From positions 1 through 12,688 of the forward strand of contig JAOZHK010000186.1 in the NCBI GenBank assembly GCA_026014905.1: a stretch of DNA of 12,688 nt, in the 5' to 3' direction. A model generated the notes under the pieces. The model saw only the letters and a list, made by a program, of their open reading frames with translations, ran no database searches and was not told the DNA's origin. This document shows, one piece after another, positions 1 through 8,040 of the stretch. This stretch comes from Candidatus Bathyarchaeota archaeon (GTDB lineage Archaea; Thermoproteota; Bathyarchaeia; RBG-16-48-13; GCA-020355125). Position numbers and translations under genes: made by a program. Numbering within the stretch: the first letter of the stretch is position 1; the number at the start of each line of letters is the position of its first letter.

Positions 1-1
1 T

Positions 2-457
2 CGTAGTCGTCAAATTAATGAAGCATTAAGTATCACTCTCCGAAAAATATCCGCGCTAAATACGCTACAAAATAATAATGAAATAGCGCAAGACGCTTAT
101 CTTAAACTTCAAAAACAATACAAGCGTAAACTTAAACAGCTCACTCAATCCCATCAGCATCTACTTGATGATGCAAGTAGTAGATCTAATGCCCTAGAAT
201 CTCAAATTGAAGACATTCAATTCTTATTAGCCAATATTAAAATTGAGGAATCAGTGAAAAAAAGACCTCGCACTTCTCTCAGTGCAGCTTCCAACCTTAT
301 AAACACACTGATCTCGCAAGCAATGCACGAAAAAAGAGATCTTGAGCAAATCCTCAATCAACCTGAGGATAAACCAATTCCAAGAAACCCCTCTCCTCGA
401 CGTGAATTGCCCCCAATACAACCCATTGTATTACGCATCAAGGAAGCAACACTCTGA
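2..457 (+). CDS. cdvA: CdvA-like coiled-coil cell-division protein, C-terminal part (5' end outside window)
   Basis: The frame is open from the first bases, so this is the last 151 residues of a longer protein; the GTG at 254 is internal, not the start. Visible residues 1-85 are heptad-rich and charged (coiled coil). A second helix follows (about 90-120), then a proline/arginine linker and a short beta-prone terminal peptide (PIQPIVLRIKE). In Sulfolobus, CdvA is the non-ESCRT membrane recruiter whose C-terminal E3B peptide adds a strand to the broken winged helix of CdvB. The gene sits 14 bp upstream of a CdvB that carries such a winged helix, which is the classical cdvABC order. The assignment rests on context, coiled coil and the terminal strand; the N-terminal PRC-barrel that would prove it lies outside the window. 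Another coiled-coil ESCRT adaptor is possible. Confidence 0.6.
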   Translation, partial: RSRQINEALSITLRKISALNTLQNNNEIAQDAYLKLQKQYKRKLKQLTQSHQHLLDDASSRSNALESQIEDIQFLLANIKIEESVKKRPRTSLSAASNLINTLISQAMHEKRDLEQILNQPEDKPIPRNPSPRRELPPIQPIVLRIKEATL

Positions 458-471
458 TCCGGGGACCAAAA

Positions 472-1314
472 ATGTTTAACGGTTTTGACAATTGGACCCA
501 TGAAAAAAAAACTCCCCTAATTAAGAAAGTCAAAAAATGGCTCGCCCCAAAACAATCGACGTTCAAAGAAAATATGAATATAGCCATTTATCATCTCAAA
601 GCGTCATCTGATAAACTACGTCGAAACAGCAGTGCCTTGAAACGGAAAAATCAAAGACTTTTTCAAAAATGCATCGATTATAAACTAAATGACAAACCTG
701 AACGCGCTTCCCTTTATGCTAACGAATGTGCTGAGCTAAGGCGATTAGCTCAGCTTGTCCTCAGCAGTGAACTTGCACTCGAACAAGCCATCGTGCGTCT
801 AGAGACTATCAATGAGTTGAGTGACGTGATGGGCTCAGTGTTACCGATCATAGGCATTGTTGAAAATACTAAGGACCGGTTAGTGAGCGTTATTCCCTCA
901 GTATCAGAGCGATTAGGTGAAGTAACCCAGATGATTCAGAGCAGTATAGTTGAGATGGGCTCAACTCCTCATCTGTCTTCCCCTCAATCAAACCTACCTT
1001 TCGAAGCTAAAAAAATTCTGGAACAAGCAAATTCTGTTGCTGGAGAACGAATCCGTGATAAATTCCCAGAATTACCCACCGAACTCTCTACCACTCCCAG
1101 TCCCACGATAAAAATCCCCGTTGCCTTAACAGCGACTGGGGAATCAGTATCTCTAAGCTCCCCATCCATAAAAAGTAGCGTTTATAACTACATTAAAAAT
1201 CGTAAAGGCGAGCTAAGCGTACTACAGTGCGCCTCATATTTAGGCGTTATTCCAACTGCCGTAGAACAGGCGATCTTACAATTACAGGATGAAGGTAAAA
1301 TCCTTTTAGAATAG
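472..1314 (+). CDS. cdvB: CdvB: ESCRT-III protein with MIM2-like motif and C-terminal winged helix
   Basis: This 280-aa protein is a membrane-remodelling filament subunit for archaeal cytokinesis. Residues 1-30 are basic and amphipathic, followed by the long helical ESCRT-III core to about 163, with basic first helices and more acidic later ones. A flexible linker follows and contains F198-PELP, which looks like a MIM2 motif for the MIT domain of the downstream Vps4-type ATPase. Residues 235-280 (VYNYIKNRKGEL, then CASYLGV and VEQAILQLQDEGKI) form a small winged helix, the feature separating CdvB from shorter ESCRT-III paralogues and the docking site for CdvA. The ATG start is preceded by a purine-rich GGGGA about 6 nt upstream. 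It lies 14 bp after the CdvA-like gene and 9-18 bp before cdvC, so the three are probably co-transcribed. Confidence 0.88.
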   Translation: MFNGFDNWTHEKKTPLIKKVKKWLAPKQSTFKENMNIAIYHLKASSDKLRRNSSALKRKNQRLFQKCIDYKLNDKPERASLYANECAELRRLAQLVLSSELALEQAIVRLETINELSDVMGSVLPIIGIVENTKDRLVSVIPSVSERLGEVTQMIQSSIVEMGSTPHLSSPQSNLPFEAKKILEQANSVAGERIRDKFPELPTELSTTPSPTIKIPVALTATGESVSLSSPSIKSSVYNYIKNRKGELSVLQCASYLGVIPTAVEQAILQLQDEGKILLE

Positions 1315-1332
1315 TATACCCCGGTGACCGCT

Positions 1333-2481
1333 ATGTCCTTGACCCATTTAACTGAGTTAGAGCAACTTGCAGCGAAATCCGCTCAGGAAGCAATTAATTA
1401 TGACAAGCAAGGCCTTAAAGGAATGGCGATATCCAAGTATAAACGATCGATAGAGATTCTCACTAAACTATGTTCACTCCATCCCGAAGCACCTCAAAAC
1501 AAGGTTTATATTGAATACACAAAACAATACGAAAATCGCGTAAAAGAGTTAGAAGGTTTCAGTGCTCCTCTCGAACAAACTCAAGATGCCTGGCAGAAGC
1601 AATCACAAAACTATGATGACAAGATATTACGTGAAAAACCCAATGTTAAATGGGAAGAAGTCGTTGGATTAGAAGATGCCAAACAAGCGATCTTGGATGC
1701 AATAATATACCCAGTTAAACGCCCCGACTTTTTTCCGCTTGGTTGGCCTCGAGGGATCATGCTTTTTGGTCCTCCTGGCTGTGGAAAAACTTTACTCGCG
1801 GCTGCAACAGCGACTGAAATTGAGGCAGCATTCTATTGCATTGATTCGGCTACCATCATGTCCAAGTGGCTGGGTGAATCCGAAAAAAATGTAGCACAAC
1901 TCTTTGAAACTGCTCGACTTGTGTCAGAGAATGGGCAACCTGCGATAATTTTCTTGGATGAAGTGGATTCTCTAATTGGAGTACGGTCTGAAGAAGTTGG
2001 TGGCGAGGTGCGAATGCGAAAACAGTTCATGATGGAGATGGATGGAATTAGTGATAAAAACAAGAAATCACACGTCTACGTTATTGGGACAACTAATAAG
2101 CCCTGGGATCTTGACGAACCCTTTTTACGACGATTTCAAAAGCGGATTTACATTCCTATTCCTGATACACGCGCTCGAGTAAACATCTTAAAACTATACG
2201 GGGACAGCTTGGTGAAAATTGCTGATGATGTCGATTTCCAGGAATTAGGTACAATGACCGCGGGTTATACTGGAAGTGATTTATACGATATCATTCAAGG
2301 AGTGCACTTGAAAGTCGTTCGGGAATACTTCAACTCAGGGAAATCAGTCGAGTCACGGGCTAGCTTGCGAGCTATCACTCAAAACGATTTTCTTGAAATC
2401 ATGGAAGTGAGAAAACCCAGTATCTCCATGGAGAAATTAAAACTTTACCAAGAATGGTTTACACGATACAAAGCTCTTTAG
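1333..2481 (+). CDS. cdvC: CdvC: Vps4-type AAA ATPase with MIT domain
   Basis: This ATPase remodels and disassembles ESCRT-III polymers. Counting from ATG 1333 it has 382 residues: an MIT three-helix domain (1-75, AAKSAQEAINYDKQ and AISKYKRSIEIL), a linker, then one AAA module. Walker A is GPPGCGKT (146-153), the pore loop KWLGESE (178-184), Walker B IIFLDEVD (205-212), sensor 1 TTN (253-255), arginine fingers R266/R267, and the sensor 2 region GYTGSDL (311-317). The C-terminal helix YQEWFTRY is the usual Vps4 ending. A GTG at 1324 is in frame, but GGTGA at 1323-1327 is a good SD at 5 nt from ATG 1333, so I prefer the ATG. The MIT domain should bind the MIM2-like segment of the preceding CdvB. 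All catalytic residues are present. Confidence 0.93.
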   Translation: MSLTHLTELEQLAAKSAQEAINYDKQGLKGMAISKYKRSIEILTKLCSLHPEAPQNKVYIEYTKQYENRVKELEGFSAPLEQTQDAWQKQSQNYDDKILREKPNVKWEEVVGLEDAKQAILDAIIYPVKRPDFFPLGWPRGIMLFGPPGCGKTLLAAATATEIEAAFYCIDSATIMSKWLGESEKNVAQLFETARLVSENGQPAIIFLDEVDSLIGVRSEEVGGEVRMRKQFMMEMDGISDKNKKSHVYVIGTTNKPWDLDEPFLRRFQKRIYIPIPDTRARVNILKLYGDSLVKIADDVDFQELGTMTAGYTGSDLYDIIQGVHLKVVREYFNSGKSVESRASLRAITQNDFLEIMEVRKPSISMEKLKLYQEWFTRYKAL

Positions 2482-2484
2482 CCT

Positions 2485-2513
2485 CGATTTAAAGCCACAG
2501 CAAGGCCTCTTCT
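2485..2513 (+). promoter_or_regulatory. TATA-like promoter for the carbonic-anhydrase-like gene
   Basis: In the 32-bp gap after cdvC, GATTTAAAG (TTTAAA at 2488-2493) is centred about 24-25 bp before ATG 2514, the spacing expected for a leaderless archaeal transcript. Only a weak AAGG precedes the ATG. The gene may therefore be transcribed independently of the Cdv operon, although read-through is also possible. Confidence 0.4.
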
Positions 2514-3029
2514 ATGCCTATTCAGCATTTTTTCGAAAAAAAACCCAAGATCGATCCAACAGTGTTTGTTGCTACTTCAGCAACAGTCGTTGGCGACGTT
2601 GTGATCGGAAGACATAGTAGTGTCTGGCCCAATGCGGTTATACGGGGAGACTCGAATACGGTTCGAATAGGAGAAAATACCAACATTCAAGATAACGTCG
2701 TTATTGATGCGAAAAAATCCGGAAGCGTCATTCTCGGTAACAATGTCTCAATAGGGCATGGCGCAATATTACATGGATGTCGTATTGGTCACAATGTAAT
2801 CATTGGTATGGGGGCCATCATTATGGAAAACGTCTCGATCAATGATTGGTCCATCATTGGAGCGGGATCGATTGTGACGCAGCATACCACTATTCCATCA
2901 AGTAGTGTTGTAATGGGCATTCCTGCCCAAATTGTGAGAACATTGAATGCTCAGCAAAAAACGAGCATAACACAAAATGCTGAAGAATATTGTTTGTTAG
3001 CACAACAGTATCTACAATTACGGTCATAA
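2514..3029 (+). CDS. Gamma-class carbonic anhydrase / ferripyochelin-binding-like protein
   Basis: This 171-aa hexapeptide-repeat protein forms a left-handed beta-helix, with repeats such as VVIGRHSSVWP, VRIGENTNIQD and CRIGHNVIIGMG, and a C-terminal helix. Family marks present are RGD (44-46), NIQDN (57-61) and GHGAILHG with H82 and H87, two of the three zinc histidines found in Cam, YrdA and PH1591-type proteins. The first zinc ligand, normally the His of a VxIH segment, is Asp here (VVID, D65), and the usual loop that follows is shortened. Family members interconvert CO2 and bicarbonate as trimers with zinc or iron bound between subunits; many relatives lack proven activity, so activity here is uncertain. 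It ends 5 bp from the convergent Ca2+-ATPase. Confidence is high for the fold and moderate for an enzyme. Confidence 0.85.
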   Translation: MPIQHFFEKKPKIDPTVFVATSATVVGDVVIGRHSSVWPNAVIRGDSNTVRIGENTNIQDNVVIDAKKSGSVILGNNVSIGHGAILHGCRIGHNVIIGMGAIIMENVSINDWSIIGAGSIVTQHTTIPSSSVVMGIPAQIVRTLNAQQKTSITQNAEEYCLLAQQYLQLRS

Positions 3030-3034
3030 ATACG

Positions 3035-5761
3035 CTAGGGACCTGCTTTATCGCGTGGAAAGATGAACAGCTCGGGTATCGTAAAGATGCCGAGAGCTGA
3101 ACAAATGGCGACAATCAGTAAATCCCCAGCGTTCAATGCCGTGGTATGAAAAATAGGCTGGAGAAAGGGGACATAGACGATAGCCAATTGTAGTACAAGA
3201 CCGCCAAGAATGGAAGCTACCAGAAATTTATTCGCAGTGATTCCGCGCCACCCGAGTTGAAATAGCGACTTGGTTTCCGACCTACAATTAAGCGCGAGGT
3301 AAAGCTCGAAAATTACAACAATAGTAAACGCAATAGTTCGCGCTCTGGTTACATCGCCTGTTGTATAAAATAGCCACATGAATACAAAGAAATCTGAACA
3401 AAAGTCTAATACGGCAGCGAACAGGATAAATCCTAGCATCCCATAAAGCAGTCCTCTTTTTGGATTGCGTGGTGCGCGTTTCATGATGTCTGGGTCTTTG
3501 GGATCGACACTTAACGCGGCAGCTGGAAGTCCATCTGTCACTAAATTAATCCAGAGAATTTGAACAGGCAATAACGGAAGCGGTATTCCAATTAATGCTG
3601 CGATGGTCACCTCTAGAATTTCATCGAAATTCACTGCAAGCATGAGTCGTACGAATTTTCGGATATTATCATAAATTTGACGACCTGCCTCAACTGCGCT
3701 TACTATAGTAGCAAAATTATCATCCTCCAGGACCATGTCTGAAGCTTCTTTGGTCACATCGGTTCCCTTGATGCCCATGGCTACCCCGATATCTGCGACT
3801 TTGATCGCTGGCGCATCATTAACCCCATCGCCTGTCATTGCGACGATGTGTCCTCTTTTTTTAAGTGCTTGAGCTACGCGTACTTTATGATTGGGGGAAG
3901 CTCGTGCGTAGATTGCAACAGATTCAACAATATCTTCCAGTTCTTCATCACTAATATTATCGAGTTCCACTCCAGTTAAGGCTTCAATCGGTTCGGTTCC
4001 TTTCAATAACCCGATTTCCTTGCCAACAGCAACTGCTGTGTCTTTATGATCACCAGTGATCATGAATGTCCGGATACCTGCACGAGTGCATAATTGAATA
4101 GCAGGGATCACTTCTTCACGAGGAGGATCGATCATTCCCACTAGCCCGACAAACGTCATCTGATTCTCTACTGTGTCAGCAGTATAGTGTCCATTTGAAG
4201 GGAGAGTTTTAAAAGCAAAAGCTAAAACTCGTAATGCCTCACTAGCCATCTGCTGAGTAATCTCAAGAATCTTTTCCTTATCCTTCTGATTCATAGAATG
4301 TGTTTGTTGGCCTTCAATGATGTGATCACAGAATGAGAGAATTACTTCAGGTGCACCTTTTGAATACGCAACTGTCGCACCTTCTGGAGTATTATGGATT
4401 GTACTCATGCGTTTACGAGTCGATTCGAATGGGAATTCATCAAGTCTTGGATACCTCTCTGAAGTCATGTTTTTCTTTAAGTCAGCTTTCTCTGCGACAA
4501 CAATAAGTGAGCCTTCAGTTGGGTCTCCTATGATATTCCATCCTTCTTGACCTTGACTGAGTGATGAATTATTGCATAACATTCCAATTCGTAATAGAAG
4601 ATCAAGTTCAGGGTTTTCTAAGGGGTGTATCTCGTTTGACTCCATTAAAAATGTACCTTCTGGATTGTACCCTGATCCGGTGACATTCACCAATAGGTTG
4701 CTAGCGTAAAGTTGCCGAACAGTCATTTCATTTTTCGTTAATGTGCCTGTTTTATCAGAGCAGATCGCTGTAGTACTGCCTAATGTTTCAACTGAAGCGA
4801 GTTTCCTGACGATCGCGCGGCTTCGAGCCATACGCCCTGCACCGAGTGCTAATGTGATGGTGATAACTGCAGGCAATCCTTCGGGAACAGCTGAAACAGC
4901 CAAACTTACTGAGATCAGAAGCACTTGTATAAGCTCGAAGCCAAGGGTGATGTACACAATTGCAACGAGAACACTGCCAAAAATTGCTATTAGCCCAAGT
5001 TTTCGACCCAGTTGTTCGACCTTTTGTTTAATTGGGGGGACTTCTTCCTCAATGGATTGCACCGCTCCGGCAATCAAACCAAATTCTGTTTGCATTCCTG
5101 TTTTGACAACAATAGCTTTTCCCCGTCCATATCCAATTGTCGTTCCACTGAAAACCATGTTGTGTTGATCTGCTATAGATGTATTCGCTTCAAGTTCAGC
5201 TATACGTTTAGTAACTGGAGTTGACTCGCCGGTTAAGGGGGCTTCATCTGTTCGCAAATTAATACTATCAAAAATTCGAGCGTCAGCAGGAATGCGATCA
5301 CCTGTTTCCAGTGAAATGATATCTCCAGGAACAAGTTCCTCGGCGTTGATGACTTGTTCACTTCCAGATCGAGTAACAGTGGCTTTCTGAGCTGTCATTT
5401 TTTTCAGGGCTTCAATCGCCTGTTCTGCTCGATACTCTTGAACAAAGCCTAATGTCGCGTTAATCACGATTATGATGGTTATTAACGCCGCATCTACTAT
5501 TTCTTCCAGAATAAGTCCTGATATTAACGCCGATATAATGAGCATGATTACCAAGACACTTTTAAATTGGCTTAAAAAGAGCATAAAGGGTGTGACGCGT
5601 TTCTCTTCAGTCAATTGGTTTAGTCCATATTGCTGAAGCCGTTGGTTAATTTGATCTTCACTCAACCCAGTGGTTGAAGTAGATAGTTTATCCATGACCA
5701 GTTGAAATGTCATGGCATGCCACTGGTCTTCGCGCAAAGATTTTGCCTCAAATACGCGCAC
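3035..5761 (-). CDS. Ca2+-transporting P-type ATPase (type II, SERCA/PMCA-like)
   Basis: This is a full-length 908-aa cation pump that exports Ca2+ (probably counter-transporting H+) using ATP at the cytoplasmic membrane. An N-terminal cation-ATPase domain (WHAMTF, 14-19) leads into the actuator domain with TGES (177-180). M4 carries PEGLP (293-297). The phosphorylation site is D336 in DKTGT, followed by nucleotide-domain KGAPE (468-472), TGD (569-571) and the hinge GDGVND (644-649). By alignment to SERCA, liganding residues are kept in M4 (E294), M5 (N711, E714), M6 (N739, T742, D743) and M8 (E819), so both Ca2+ sites could exist. GTG 5761 was chosen because the conserved WHA segment must be included; a TTG 24 nt downstream is the alternative. 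No clear SD is seen; a TATA-like TCTTATGA near 5791 fits a nearly leaderless transcript. Confidence 0.93.
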   Translation of the reverse strand: MRVFEAKSLREDQWHAMTFQLVMDKLSTSTTGLSEDQINQRLQQYGLNQLTEEKRVTPFMLFLSQFKSVLVIMLIISALISGLILEEIVDAALITIIIVINATLGFVQEYRAEQAIEALKKMTAQKATVTRSGSEQVINAEELVPGDIISLETGDRIPADARIFDSINLRTDEAPLTGESTPVTKRIAELEANTSIADQHNMVFSGTTIGYGRGKAIVVKTGMQTEFGLIAGAVQSIEEEVPPIKQKVEQLGRKLGLIAIFGSVLVAIVYITLGFELIQVLLISVSLAVSAVPEGLPAVITITLALGAGRMARSRAIVRKLASVETLGSTTAICSDKTGTLTKNEMTVRQLYASNLLVNVTGSGYNPEGTFLMESNEIHPLENPELDLLLRIGMLCNNSSLSQGQEGWNIIGDPTEGSLIVVAEKADLKKNMTSERYPRLDEFPFESTRKRMSTIHNTPEGATVAYSKGAPEVILSFCDHIIEGQQTHSMNQKDKEKILEITQQMASEALRVLAFAFKTLPSNGHYTADTVENQMTFVGLVGMIDPPREEVIPAIQLCTRAGIRTFMITGDHKDTAVAVGKEIGLLKGTEPIEALTGVELDNISDEELEDIVESVAIYARASPNHKVRVAQALKKRGHIVAMTGDGVNDAPAIKVADIGVAMGIKGTDVTKEASDMVLEDDNFATIVSAVEAGRQIYDNIRKFVRLMLAVNFDEILEVTIAALIGIPLPLLPVQILWINLVTDGLPAAALSVDPKDPDIMKRAPRNPKRGLLYGMLGFILFAAVLDFCSDFFVFMWLFYTTGDVTRARTIAFTIVVIFELYLALNCRSETKSLFQLGWRGITANKFLVASILGGLVLQLAIVYVPFLQPIFHTTALNAGDLLIVAICSALGIFTIPELFIFPRDKAGP

Positions 5762-5907
5762 GCGTATGTGTATAGTTGCTGCATCAGTTCATAAGAATCT
5801 GACGCACTTGACGTACTCGATTCTGAGTCTGATTATCAATCATCTTAAATATTTTTATTTCAAAGTGTACTAGCAAGAAACACGGTGGAACTGCAGGTGC
5901 ATCGATA
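5762..5907. promoter_or_regulatory. Divergent promoter region between Ca2+-ATPase and H+-PPase
   Basis: These 146 bp hold two opposed promoters. For the PPase, an AT-rich box (TTAAATATTTTTATTT, 5845-5860) would start transcription near 5880, and AGGTGC at 5895-5900 is an SD 8 nt before GTG 5908. For the ATPase, minus-strand TCTTATGA lies about 30 bp before GTG 5761. The inverted repeat AGAATC (5794-5799) and GATTCT (5819-5824), spaced 19 nt, sits between them and abuts the ATPase TATA-like box. It could be a regulator site, but this is inference. Confidence 0.5.
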
Positions 5908-7971
5908 GTGGACTGGTTATTGCTTACTGTCACACTTTCAAGTCTCTTATCATTAGGTATTGCCATTTACATGTATTATTTTGTAAGGAAGAACGATGAG
6001 GGGACAGTAACTATGAAGGAGATCGCAAGTGCTATCGAGGAAGGTGCCATAACATATCTCAGACGACAGAATATCACGTTAGCGTTTTTTGTCATTGGTA
6101 TGGCGTCCCTGCTTGGGATTTTATTTGCATATACTTATGATAATCCTCTTAATGGATTGAGTATGGCAATATCCTATATTTTGGGGTCAGTCTTCACCTC
6201 AATTGCAGCTTACGTTGGGATGTTAGCTGCCGTGAAAGCCAACGTGAGAACAGCCCAGGCAGCGCGAACAGACTTGAACAATGCCTTTTCAATAGCGTTT
6301 TATGGAGGCGCAGTTATGGGCTTCTTCACAGTTGGGATGGCTTTACTCGGTGTCAGCGTTTTATATTTCGTGTTTAATAATATCTTTCAAGATTATCAAA
6401 TCACTCTTGACATCATCCTCGGTTTCAGTTTTGGAGCCAGTGCTCTTGCACTCTTCGCGAAAGCAGGAGGAGGAATATTCACTAAAACAGCTGATATCGC
6501 AGCGGACCTTGTTGGTAAAGTGGAACTCGGTATTCCTGAGGACGATCCGCGAAATCCTGCTGTGATTGCTGATAATGTAGGTGATAATGTAGGTGATGTA
6601 GCTGGTATGGGAGCGGATTTAATTGACTCCTACATTGCCGGAACAATAGCAGCGATGATAATTGGGGCCTCGATTGCAGTTGAAACAGGACAAATTATCC
6701 TCGTTTTTCTACCTCTAATGATTAAAGCTTTAGGAGTTGTAGCTTCTTTCATTGGATTGTTCTTTGTAAAGGTAAGACAAGGTGAAAATCCCGGAGCAGC
6801 TTTGAATCGAGGCACATATGCCACGGCTATAATCTTCGGGATTTTGATGTTAGGTGTAACTCAATTACTGGACCTTGGAGGAATTGGGCTCGGCATTTTT
6901 CTCACAGCTACTGCAGGGATTATCGCGGGCGTTATTATCGGGCTTACGACAGATTTTTTCACATCAATAGACCGATCGCCCGTCATTCGAACAGCCGAAG
7001 TATCTCAAACTGGCGCTGCAACCAACATTTTAAACGGGTTTTCTTATGGTTTGATCAGTATTGCCCCACCTATACTAGGCATAATCGCTGCTACATTAGT
7101 GTCTTGGAATATCGCGTTAGTATTTAATTATGATCCGTTCTATAGCATATCCATCGCTGCTGTCGGTATGTTAGCCACCTTAGGAATGATAATCTCTGCG
7201 GATGCATACGGTCCCATTGTTGATAATGCGCGAGGGATCGCAGAGCAATCCCATTTAGGACATGAAGTCATTGAGGTTGCTGATAAACTGGATGCGGCTG
7301 GAAATACTGCTAAAGCAATTACTAAGGGTTTTGCGATAGGCGCAGCTGCTTTACAAGTCATCGCCTTGTTCCATGCTTTCACCATTGTTGCCAATATCAA
7401 TCCTATAGACATGTCATTAATGAACCCATACATCGTCAGTGGTGTCTTTCTGGGGGCTATGATGCCTCCCATACTGTCAGCCTTGTTAATCCTCGCAGTG
7501 GGCAAGAATAGTTTCAGAATGATCGAGGAAGTAAGACGACAATTTCAAGAAATCCCGGGACTACTTGAAGGTAGAGCAAAACCAGACTATGCCCGATGTG
7601 TTGACATCGCGACCAAAGGCGCTCTACGCGAACTTGTCGTACCCTGTTTGCTTGCAGTTACAACGCCCTTAATCACTGGGCTGCTCCTAGGAAAAGCAGC
7701 GTTAGCAGGATTTCTTGCGGGGAGTATCTTTACAGGAATAATCTTTGGCTTATTTATGGCAAATTCTGGCGGTATGTGGGACAATGCAAAGAAATACATT
7801 GAAGCTGGTGCATACGGGGGTAAAGGGTCAGAAGCTCATAAAGCTGCTGTTACTGGAGATACTGTGGGAGATCCTTTCAAAGATACGGCAGGACCTTCGT
7901 TAAATACAATGATTACCGTAATGTCTCTTGTTGCTACGATTTTCGCACCTGTTATCCTCGTTTTCATTTAA
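5908..7971 (+). CDS. hppA: Membrane-bound proton-pumping inorganic pyrophosphatase, K+-independent type
   Basis: This 687-aa polytopic protein (about 16 transmembrane helices expected for the family) hydrolyses pyrophosphate and pumps H+ outward. Catalytic motifs are complete: [13 protein letters not shown] from 208, DNVGDNVGD (222-230), DNAKKYIE (625-632) and [11 protein letters not shown] (650-660). The subclass signature reads GNTAKAIT, with K469 and T472 where K+-dependent enzymes have Ala and Gly/Ala, so it is predicted to be the K+-independent, H+-pumping class. The first helix starts right after GTG 5908, which has an SD (AGGTG) 8 nt upstream. The gene is single, divergent from the Ca2+ pump and convergent with the kinase fusion. 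It would recover energy from PPi released in biosynthesis or run in reverse to make PPi. Confidence 0.95.
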   Translation: MDWLLLTVTLSSLLSLGIAIYMYYFVRKNDEGTVTMKEIASAIEEGAITYLRRQNITLAFFVIGMASLLGILFAYTYDNPLNGLSMAISYILGSVFTSIAAYVGMLAAVKANVRTAQAARTDLNNAFSIAFYGGAVMGFFTVGMALLGVSVLYFVFNNIFQDYQITLDIILGFSFGASALALFAKAGGGIFTKTADIAADLVGKVELGIPEDDPRNPAVIADNVGDNVGDVAGMGADLIDSYIAGTIAAMIIGASIAVETGQIILVFLPLMIKALGVVASFIGLFFVKVRQGENPGAALNRGTYATAIIFGILMLGVTQLLDLGGIGLGIFLTATAGIIAGVIIGLTTDFFTSIDRSPVIRTAEVSQTGAATNILNGFSYGLISIAPPILGIIAATLVSWNIALVFNYDPFYSISIAAVGMLATLGMIISADAYGPIVDNARGIAEQSHLGHEVIEVADKLDAAGNTAKAITKGFAIGAAALQVIALFHAFTIVANINPIDMSLMNPYIVSGVFLGAMMPPILSALLILAVGKNSFRMIEEVRRQFQEIPGLLEGRAKPDYARCVDIATKGALRELVVPCLLAVTTPLITGLLLGKAALAGFLAGSIFTGIIFGLFMANSGGMWDNAKKYIEAGAYGGKGSEAHKAAVTGDTVGDPFKDTAGPSLNTMITVMSLVATIFAPVILVFI

Positions 7972-8040
7972 CCCTATAATTTTAAAGTATCGGCCTGTTT
8001 TAGCGTCTTAAACAGATCGGAAAAAAGCAAGGTGTAAAGT
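7972..8040. terminator. Convergent intergenic terminator-like region
   Basis: The 69 bp between two convergent stops contain a 6-bp inverted repeat, CTGTTT (7995-8000) and AAACAG (8010-8015), and A6 at 8021-8026, which is T6 on the minus strand about 15 nt after the kinase-fusion stop. Short T tracts (TTTTA) follow the PPase stop on the plus strand. T-rich runs are the usual archaeal termination signal, so both genes may terminate here; the hairpin is weak. Confidence 0.4.

Noticed and set aside
254..457. Separate 67-aa gene starting at GTG 254
   Set aside because: The same frame is open back to base 2 with coiled-coil character, so this is the end of a longer protein.
4743..5168. 141-aa plus-strand ORF
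   Set aside because: Antisense to conserved Ca2+-ATPase sequence (PEGLP and DKTGT region); a shadow ORF.
7140..7505. 121-aa minus-strand ORF
   Set aside because: Antisense to the conserved H+-PPase; no own motifs or promoter.
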